Part shown: positions 6,975 through 11,594 of the stretch, piece by piece
Numbering within the stretch: the first letter of the stretch is position 1
How the letters are laid out: the number at the start of each line of letters is the position of its first letter
Assembly (NCBI GenBank): GCA_946479855.1
Contig: CAMLHL010000077.1
Location: 1 to 11,594, forward strand
DNA from: an uncultured Pseudomonadota bacterium
GTDB lineage: Bacteria; Pseudomonadota; Gammaproteobacteria; Burkholderiales; Rhodocyclaceae
Length of the DNA: 11,594 bases
Direction: 5' to 3'
Program-made: the position numbers and the translations under genes
Notes under the pieces: model-generated
Databases searched by the model: none
The model's input: only the letters and a program-made list of their open reading frames with translations
What the model was told of the DNA's origin: nothing

Positions 6975-6992
6975 TTGTAGAAATGTTTACAA
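6975..6992. promoter_or_regulatory. Candidate operator/promoter of chrBA
   Basis: TTGTAGAAATGTTTACAA is an imperfect inverted repeat: TTGTA (6975-6979) pairs with TACAA (6988-6992), and one further inner pair matches. It overlaps possible -10 boxes, TACAAT (6988-6993) and TATAAA (6996-7001), each 5 of 6 to consensus. A repressor bound here would block transcription of chrB. ChrB itself is the likely binder (inference from known ChrB regulators). Confidence 0.4.
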
Positions 6993-7009
6993 TCTTATAA
7001 ATTGGGGGC

Positions 7010-7951
7010 ATGAAACACTGGATTGCACTGATTACCAGTCTGCCCACCGAGAACGCCACGGCACGCATGCGTGCCTGGCGGGGCCTCAAGGCTTCCGGAG
7101 CCGCTGTCCTGCGCGACGGCGTGTATTTGATGCCGGAGCGCGAAGATTGCCGTGCCACGCTCGATTCGGTTGCCGGCGCCATTCGCTCGGCCGAGGGAAT
7201 GGCGCTGGTGATTCGCTTGGAAGAGCCGGCCGATGCGGATTTTGCCTCGCTGTTTGAGCGGCGTACCGAATATGCCGCATTGCTTGACGACATTGCCGTC
7301 GCACGCCATGGCCTTTCGCCCGAGTCGACGGATGAAACATTGAAGCAGACACGCAAGCTGCGTAAGGCCTTCTCGGCCCTGGCGGCCATCGATTTCTTTC
7401 CCGGCGAGGCGCAGAGACAGGCAGATCGCATGCTGTGCGATCTCGAGCAGCAAGTGGCATGGGCTTTGTCTCCCGGTGAACCGCATCCCGTTCCGGAGGC
7501 CGTTCCCCGCCTTGCCGTTGCAGACTATCAGGGGCGTGTCTGGGCCACGCGGCGTCGCCCCTGGGTGGATAGGCTGGCCAGCGCTTGGTTGATTCGCCGC
7601 GCCATTGACCCGCAGGCCCGCTTTCTGTGGCTGGCCTCGGCGTCCGATTGTCCTGCCGATGCCCTCGGCTTCGATTTCGACGGCGCCCCCTTTACCCATC
7701 GTGCTGGCCGCGTGACCTTCGAAGTCCTGGCCGCAGCCTTCGGACTTGCCACACCCGCCTTGTCCCGTCTCGGCGCCGTGGTTCATTGCCTCGATGTCGG
7801 TGGGGTTCAGCCTCCGGAGGCGGTCGGTATCGAGCGGACGCTGGCCGGGTTGCGTGACACCATTGCCGATGATGAGCAGTTGCTGACGCTGGCCGGCCAC
7901 ATTTTTGACGGCCTGTTGGCTTCGTTTGCCAAAGGAGTGCCAATGCCATGA
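7010..7951 (+). CDS. chrB: Chromate resistance protein ChrB (chromate-responsive regulator)
   Basis: ChrB senses chromate and controls the adjacent chrA efflux gene; it has been described as a repressor or activator in other proteobacteria and is cytosolic. The 313-aa product has the expected two parts. The N-terminal domain carries the family signature SLPTENATARMRAWRGLKAS and AVLRDGVYLMP (residues 10-45). The C-terminal ChrB domain carries RRRPWVDRLASAWLIRRAID (about 183-202), DFDGAPFTHRAGRVTFEVL and VVHCLDVGGV. The start is fixed by the conserved N-terminus MKHWIALITSLPTENATAR. There is only a GGGGG run 1 nt from the ATG, and the likely -10 boxes lie 10-20 nt upstream, so the leader is very short or absent. 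Its stop overlaps the chrA start by 4 nt. Confidence 0.94.
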   Translation: MKHWIALITSLPTENATARMRAWRGLKASGAAVLRDGVYLMPEREDCRATLDSVAGAIRSAEGMALVIRLEEPADADFASLFERRTEYAALLDDIAVARHGLSPESTDETLKQTRKLRKAFSALAAIDFFPGEAQRQADRMLCDLEQQVAWALSPGEPHPVPEAVPRLAVADYQGRVWATRRRPWVDRLASAWLIRRAIDPQARFLWLASASDCPADALGFDFDGAPFTHRAGRVTFEVLAAAFGLATPALSRLGAVVHCLDVGGVQPPEAVGIERTLAGLRDTIADDEQLLTLAGHIFDGLLASFAKGVPMP

Positions 7952-9306
7952 GCGTCGCTGAAGTCGCATCCCCGAACCCCACTGAAATCCAGCCGCCGCC
8001 GGTCAGCTTCCGGCAGGCTTTGGTCTTCTGGCTGAAGCTCGGTTTTATCAGCTTTGGCGGCCCGGCAGGACAAATCGCCATCATGCATGAGGAGCTGGTG
8101 GAGCGGCACCGCTGGATTTCCGAGCGGCGTTTCCTGCATGCGCTGAACTACTGCATGGTGCTGCCCGGCCCGGAGGCGCAGCAGCTGGCTACCTATATCG
8201 GCTGGCTGATGCACCGGACCTGGGGCGGCATTGTCGCCGGTGGCCTGTTCGTGCTGCCGTCGCTGTTCATCCTCATTGCGCTGTCCTGGATCTATGTCGC
8301 CTTCGGCGAAATGCCCTTGGTCGCCGGCCTGTTCTACGGCATCAAGCCGGCGGTTACCGCCATCGTCGTCCAGGCGGCACACCGGATTGGCGCCCGGGCC
8401 TTGAAGAACAACATCCTCTGGGCCATCGCGGCAGCTTCCTTTGCCGCCATCTTTGCCCTTGATGTGCCATTTCCGGCCATTGTGGCCGTGGCCGGGCTGG
8501 CGGGTTACATCGGGGGGCGGATTTCTCCCGCTTACTTCACGGTAGGGGGCGGCCATGGCCAGGCAAGCCGCTCCTATGGCCGGGCGCTGATCGACGACGC
8601 CACCCCGACGCCGGCGCATGCGCTGTTCACGTGGCGGCGTTGCGCCAAAGTCGCCGTCATGGGAAGCCTGCTCTGGCTGCTACCGATGGGGCTGCTCATG
8701 GCGACTTGCGGCTGGGGGCATACCCTGACGCAAATGGGCTGGTTTTTTACCAAGGCGGCCTTGCTGACCTTCGGTGGGGCCTATGCCGTCCTGCCTTATG
8801 TCTACCAGGGCGCTGTCGGCCACTATGGCTGGATGACGCCAACGCAAATGATCGATGGCCTGGCGCTGGGCGAGACCACCCCGGGGCCACTCATCATGGT
8901 GGTCGCATTCGTCGGTTTCGTCGGTGGCTATGTGAAGGCCGTATGCGGGCCGGAGAGCCTTTTCCTGGGGGGATGCATCGCCGCTTGCCTGGTCACCTGG
9001 TTCACCTTTTTGCCGTCGTTCGTCTTCATCCTGCTGGGCGGCCCCCTGGTCGAAACCACGCACAACGACCTGAAGTTCACGGCCCCCCTCACTGCGATCA
9101 CAGCCGCGGTGGTGGGCGTGATCCTGAATCTGGCCCTGTTCTTCGGTTATCACGTACTGTGGCCGAAAGGCTTCGGAGGCCGCTTCGACGCGGTATCGGC
9201 ACTGATCGCCTGCGCTGCTGCGCTTGCCCTGTTCCGCTTCAAGCGTAACGTTATCCACGTCATTGCCGCATCCGCCGTCATTGGCTTGCTGGCCGCCTCT
9301 TTATAA
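7948..9306 (+). CDS. chrA: Chromate transporter ChrA (CHR family, two-domain)
   Basis: Inner-membrane pump that exports chromate and gives resistance. The 452-aa product is a long-chain (two-domain) CHR protein. The first half has FISFGGPAGQIAIMHEE (about residues 33-49) and the signature LPGPEAQQLATYIGW. The second, inverted half has LLTFGGAYAVLPYVYQ and the matching signature LGETTPGPLIMVVAFVGF. About ten hydrophobic segments are visible, and a cytosolic linker near residues 195-225 separates the halves. The ATG overlaps the chrB stop (ATGA), with AAAGGAG at 7931-7937 placed 10 nt away. Together with chrB it forms a minimal chromate resistance operon; chrC, chrE or chrF genes are absent. 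Confidence 0.96.
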   Translation: MSVAEVASPNPTEIQPPPVSFRQALVFWLKLGFISFGGPAGQIAIMHEELVERHRWISERRFLHALNYCMVLPGPEAQQLATYIGWLMHRTWGGIVAGGLFVLPSLFILIALSWIYVAFGEMPLVAGLFYGIKPAVTAIVVQAAHRIGARALKNNILWAIAAASFAAIFALDVPFPAIVAVAGLAGYIGGRISPAYFTVGGGHGQASRSYGRALIDDATPTPAHALFTWRRCAKVAVMGSLLWLLPMGLLMATCGWGHTLTQMGWFFTKAALLTFGGAYAVLPYVYQGAVGHYGWMTPTQMIDGLALGETTPGPLIMVVAFVGFVGGYVKAVCGPESLFLGGCIAACLVTWFTFLPSFVFILLGGPLVETTHNDLKFTAPLTAITAAVVGVILNLALFFGYHVLWPKGFGGRFDAVSALIACAAALALFRFKRNVIHVIAASAVIGLLAASL

Positions 9307-9307
9307 T
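9281..9307 (+). promoter_or_regulatory. Candidate promoter overlapping the chrA stop
   Basis: A perfect TATAAT (9302-9307) covers the chrA stop codon, with TTGGCT (9281-9286) 15 nt upstream as a poor -35. Transcription would begin near 9313, about 24 nt before the DUF5710 gene, giving it expression independent of chrBA. Confidence 0.4.
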
Positions 9308-9336
9308 GCGCCCCTGATTGCAGACCCGGACACATC

Positions 9337-9648
9337 ATGAGAATGAATCTGAAAGTTCCTTTCGCGGAAAAGGATGAGGCCAAGAAACTGGGCGCCCGCT
9401 GGGATGCGGCGCGCAAGATCTGGTTCGTCGAGGTCCAGGCGGACCTCGCGCCATTCGCCCGCTGGTCGCCGACGCCGCACGCTGCCGCGGCAGGCGATGC
9501 GCCAGCGGCGAAGGGGGCGCCGGCCAGGCAGCAGGCGACCGGCAAGGTCATCGTCGGCAGCGAATACGTCGAGCTGCCGCGCGTTTGCGCCTGTCTGCCC
9601 TGGGAGGTCTGCGCCCAATGCCGGTCGACGGCATTCGCCGGCCGTTGA
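9337..9648 (+). CDS. DUF5710-domain protein with four-Cys C-terminus (103 aa)
   Basis: The function of DUF5710 is not established; the domain is a short module often attached to DNA-processing proteins. Here residues 4-42 give the whole motif: LKVPFAEKDEAKKLGARWDA, then RKIWFVEVQADLAPFARW. A low-complexity Ala/Pro/Gly linker (45-65) leads to VGSEYVELPR and then CACLPWEVCAQC with Cys84, Cys86, Cys92 and Cys95. The CxC-x5-CxxC arrangement could bind zinc (inference). The ATG at 9337 or 9343 may be the start; neither has a strong ribosome site. No signal peptide is visible. It lies 30 nt after chrA but may have its own promoter there. Confidence 0.78.
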   Translation: MRMNLKVPFAEKDEAKKLGARWDAARKIWFVEVQADLAPFARWSPTPHAAAAGDAPAAKGAPARQQATGKVIVGSEYVELPRVCACLPWEVCAQCRSTAFAGR

Positions 9649-9651
9649 CGT

Positions 9652-9683
9652 AAAAACCCCCTCGGGTTTGGACGCCGAGGGGG
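9652..9683 (-). terminator. Rho-independent terminator of the small exported protein gene
   Basis: Perfect 9-bp stem CCCCCTCGG (9657-9665) / CCGAGGGGG (9675-9683) with a 9-nt loop. The run of five A before it (9652-9656) becomes the T-tract on the minus strand, so it serves the minus-strand gene ending at 9699. On the plus strand it may still slow transcripts leaving the DUF5710 gene. Confidence 0.85.
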
Positions 9684-9698
9684 CGAGGCTGCCGGTCG

Positions 9699-10013
9699 TT
9701 ACTTGCTGGCCGGCGCCGGTGCGGCAGCGGGGAGGTGTTCGGTTTTGGCTTCGTGCTTTGCCCCCCGGTGTGCGTGGCCCTTGGCCTTGGCATGTTTGAT
9801 CGCCGGCTTGCCGGTATCAGTCTTGGTTGTTTCAAGCTTGGCCGGTTCGGCTGCCTTCGTGGCTTCAACTTTCTTCTCGGCGACGCCCGAAGCCGGTGCC
9901 GTGACCTTGGCGGCAGGGGCGGCCGGTGTGGCCGGAGTCGCGCCCTGGGCGAAGGCGGCGGAGGCGAAACCGGCAGCGACGGCCAGCGCGATGAGGGTCT
10001 TGGTAACTTGCAT
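9699..10013 (-). CDS. Small exported Ala/Lys/Pro-rich protein (104 aa)
   Basis: Function unknown. The N-terminus MQVTKTLIALAVAAGFASA followed by AFAQ is a clear Sec signal peptide, with likely cleavage after AFA near residue 22, so the protein is probably periplasmic. The mature part is low in complexity: Ala/Pro/Thr-rich first, then Lys/Glu/Thr-rich, then a His/Lys-rich stretch (KHAKAKGHAHRGAKHEAK), ending PAAAPAPASK. It has no Cys. The basic, His-rich segment could bind metal or nucleic acid/anionic polymers (inference). The start is set by AGGAG 7 nt upstream on the minus strand; another ATG only touching that site is out of frame. It has its own terminator at 9652-9683. Many proteobacteria have similar short exported proteins, but I cannot name a family. 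Confidence 0.8.
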   Translation of the reverse strand: MQVTKTLIALAVAAGFASAAFAQGATPATPAAPAAKVTAPASGVAEKKVEATKAAEPAKLETTKTDTGKPAIKHAKAKGHAHRGAKHEAKTEHLPAAAPAPASK

Positions 10014-10286
10014 TTTGCATCTCCTGATTAGGTTGTTTGGCGTTCGGTGCTGAGCATGATTGGCAGCGCCTTGTGTCGAATAACGCGGCCGCTGGCCGCG
10101 GGATGTCAGTGCAAACGTAATCGTATGTAGCGGTGCTTGACCGGGCTGTTTCAGCAGGTTGCTGCCTGAAATTCCCGCGGTCAGATCGAGCGGCCGGGGC
10201 TTTCCCCGGCGCCGCACTCCGCGATGCATGGGGACTGGCCGCCTTGGCCGGTGCGCCCGTGGTCAAAAAAGCTTGCAATAGCCCCC
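10014..10286. other. Divergent intergenic region with GC-rich hairpins
   Basis: Contains the leader of the minus-strand exported-protein gene and upstream sequence of the TetR gene; no gene is seen in it. Perfect hairpins are CGCGGCC (10084-10090) / GGCCGCG (10094-10100) with a 3-nt loop, CAGCA (10152-10156) / TGCTG (10160-10164), and GCCGGGG (10193-10199) / CCCCGGC (10204-10210). None has a T-tract. They may be leader structure or part of a small RNA; the evidence stops at base pairing. Confidence 0.4.
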
Positions 10287-10332
10287 TCTTTTTCCTATGA
10301 TTAAAACGAACGTATGAATCATAGGAAAAAGA
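10287..10332. promoter_or_regulatory. 46-bp near-perfect palindrome upstream of the psrA-like gene
   Basis: Arms TCTTTTTCCTATGATT (10287-10302) and AATCATAGGAAAAAGA (10317-10332) are exact inverted repeats of 16 bp. The 14-bp centre AAAACGAACGTATG shares the same axis (10309.5): ACG-AA-CGT pairs inside it, so only two pairs plus the central pair mismatch. It ends 4 nt before the TetR ATG and contains its ribosome site (AGGAA, 10324-10328). It is most simply an autoregulatory operator of the TetR protein; in mRNA the arms could also hide the ribosome site. Confidence 0.7.
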
Positions 10333-10336
10333 AATC

Positions 10337-11020
10337 ATGGCCGAAGCACGTAATGGCGACACACGCGAACGCATTCTGAATGCTGCCGAACACCTGTTCA
10401 TGGCGCATGGCTACGAGGGCACCTCGATGCGTCAGATCACCGGGGAGGCCGGGGTCAATCTGGCGGCGGTGAATTATCACTTCGGCTCCAAGGAGTCGCT
10501 GATGCAGGAAGTTTTCCGGCGTCGGCTCGACTGGCTCAATGAGGAGCGCAGCCGTGTCCTCGATGACATGGAGCGCGAGGCGGCCGGCAAGCCGCTGAAG
10601 CCGTCGCAGATCGTCGATGGCTTCTTCGGCACCTTGCTGCGCATGGCCGGCGACGAGAAGCGCGGCGGCGTCACCTTCCTGCGCCTGCTCGGGCGGACGC
10701 TGACCGAGCCGTCCGAGTTCATTCGCGCCTTCCTGGCCCACGAATACCAGACCGTCATGGATCGCTACAAGGAGGCGCTGTTCAAGGCGCTGCCCGAGGT
10801 GCCCAAGGCCGAGATCGTCTGGCGCTTCCATTTCATGCTCGGCGCCACTTCCTACGCCATCGCCGGGACCGACGCCCTGCGCCTGGTCACCGACTGGCAG
10901 ATCGAGGCCGACGATGCGACGGATCGCCTGGACCGCCTGGTGCCGCGCCTGATGTCCTTCCTGCTCGGCGGTTTGCGTGCGCCGCTGCCGCAGTTTTTGA
11001 GTCCGACGGTCGACGGCTAA
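10337..11020 (+). CDS. psrA: TetR-family transcriptional regulator, PsrA-like
   Basis: A DNA-binding repressor that in Pseudomonas (PsrA) answers to long-chain fatty acids or their CoA esters and controls beta-oxidation genes. The 227-aa product has the TetR helix-turn-helix at residues about 10-56, including AGVNLAAVNYHFGSKESL, almost the same as PsrA. The ligand domain has FLRLLGRTLTEPSEFIRAFL and the PsrA-like VWRFHFMLGATSYAIAGTDA near residues 155-180. The start follows AGGAA in the right arm of the 46-bp palindrome. The next gene, 41 nt downstream, is fadE, a known type of PsrA target, which supports the assignment. Betaproteobacterial FadP-type regulators are the main alternative name. 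Confidence 0.85.
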   Translation: MAEARNGDTRERILNAAEHLFMAHGYEGTSMRQITGEAGVNLAAVNYHFGSKESLMQEVFRRRLDWLNEERSRVLDDMEREAAGKPLKPSQIVDGFFGTLLRMAGDEKRGGVTFLRLLGRTLTEPSEFIRAFLAHEYQTVMDRYKEALFKALPEVPKAEIVWRFHFMLGATSYAIAGTDALRLVTDWQIEADDATDRLDRLVPRLMSFLLGGLRAPLPQFLSPTVDG

Positions 11021-11061
11021 AAACGACCAAAACCAGAAAATCATAATTGGAGACAAACAGC

Positions 11062-11594
11062 ATGTTCAACAGCCTCATTCCCCTGCTCGGGGTCGCCGCC
11101 CTGGTGGCTCTGGCCGCGGTGATGATCGTCCGGCCGCTGCGCCGGGCGGTCGTCACCCGGCCGATTTTTTCCACCTACCGCAAGGTGCTGCCGCAGATGT
11201 CGGATACCGAGCGCGATGCGCTGGAAGCCGGCACCGTCTGGTGGGAAGGCGAGTTGTTCCGCGGCCAGCCGGACTGGCGCAAGCTGCACGCCTACCCGGT
11301 GCCGAAGCTGACGCCGGAAGAGCAGTCCTTCCTCGACAAGGAATGCGCCGAAGCCTGCCGCCTGGTCGACGACTGGCAGGTGACGCACGAGCTCTACGAC
11401 CTGCCGGCCGAGGCCTGGCGCTACATCAAGGACAAGGGCTTCCTCGGCATGATCATCCCGAAGAAGTACGGCGGCCTGGAGTTCTCGGCCTACGCCCATT
11501 CGCAGGTGGTGACCAAGCTGTCGACGCGCTCCAGTGCGCTGTCGGTGTCGGTCATGGTGCCCAACTCGCTCGGCCCGGCCGAACTGCTGCTGCA
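11062..11594 (+). CDS. fadE: Acyl-CoA dehydrogenase FadE, 3' end outside window
   Basis: FadE carries out the first step of fatty-acid beta-oxidation, oxidising acyl-CoA to 2-enoyl-CoA with FAD, at the inner membrane. About 177 codons are present. A single N-terminal hydrophobic segment (residues 4-24) precedes a run that aligns with E. coli FadE: STYRKVLPQMSDTERDALEA, GTVWWEGELFRGQPDWRKLH, then MIIPKKYGGLEFSAYAHSQV and SVMVPNSLGPAELLL. The N-terminus is shorter than E. coli's, which has more membrane segments. The ATG at 11062 has GGAG (11049-11052) 9 nt upstream. The frame is open to the window edge. It is probably co-transcribed with the psrA-like gene. Confidence 0.93.
   Translation, partial: MFNSLIPLLGVAALVALAAVMIVRPLRRAVVTRPIFSTYRKVLPQMSDTERDALEAGTVWWEGELFRGQPDWRKLHAYPVPKLTPEEQSFLDKECAEACRLVDDWQVTHELYDLPAEAWRYIKDKGFLGMIIPKKYGGLEFSAYAHSQVVTKLSTRSSALSVSVMVPNSLGPAELLL

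Noticed and set aside
6761..7000. 79-codon plus-strand frame between the cupin gene and chrB
   Set aside because: Arg/Gly-rich, overlaps the chrB promoter region, no ribosome site and no resemblance to known proteins.
6995..7969. Minus-strand frame of 324 codons opposite chrB
   Set aside because: Antisense of a clearly identified chrB; no domain recognised.
1..11594. CRISPR array, tRNA/rRNA genes, insertion sequences or integrases
   Set aside because: No spaced direct repeats, clover-leaf-like sequence, terminal inverted repeats with a transposase, or integrase motifs were seen.

Overview
The window is GC-rich bacterial DNA, most likely from a betaproteobacterium of the Rhodocyclales (Dechloromonas/Azonexus type). 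This rests on codon bias, the YjcH-ActP acetate uptake pair, a PsrA-like regulator in front of fadE, and a chrBA chromate operon. The genus is inference; there is no rRNA or other marker gene.

Layout. (1) 1-1963: 3' part of a DUF485 (YjcH-type) membrane protein gene overlapping actP, closed by a textbook terminator at 2015-2039. (2) 2041-2863: mostly non-coding. It holds a perfect DnaA-box sequence inside a palindrome, further hairpins, and one small GTG-start hypothetical gene (2436-2636). (3) 2864-3550: two small Gln/Ala-rich proteins of unknown function that share an 18-residue C-terminal tail, closed by a terminator. (4) 3624-6071: a tight four-gene operon with a FolB-like aldolase, a divergent dihydrofolate-reductase-like protein, an unrecognised 271-aa protein and an HD phosphohydrolase. 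(5) 6161-6721, minus strand: a cupin of the cysteine-dioxygenase type. (6) 7010-9306: chrB-chrA, regulator plus chromate efflux, with an almost absent 5' leader and a candidate operator. (7) 9337-9648: small DUF5710 protein with a four-Cys tail. (8) 9699-10013, minus strand: small exported Ala/Lys/Pro-rich protein with its own terminator. (9) 10337-11594: psrA-like TetR regulator behind a 46-bp near-perfect palindrome, then the 5' part of fadE, which runs off the window.

How the genes fit together. actP (acetate uptake) and psrA-fadE (control and first step of beta-oxidation) are carbon-use modules. chrBA is a stress module. The two blocks most worth following up are the tandem small proteins with the shared tail, and the FolB-like/DHFR-like/unknown/HD operon. 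The reductase in that operon has Glu at the catalytic Asp position and lacks the conserved Arg that holds the folate glutamate tail, so it may act on a pterin rather than on dihydrofolate. No tRNA, rRNA, CRISPR array, insertion sequence or phage integrase was seen.
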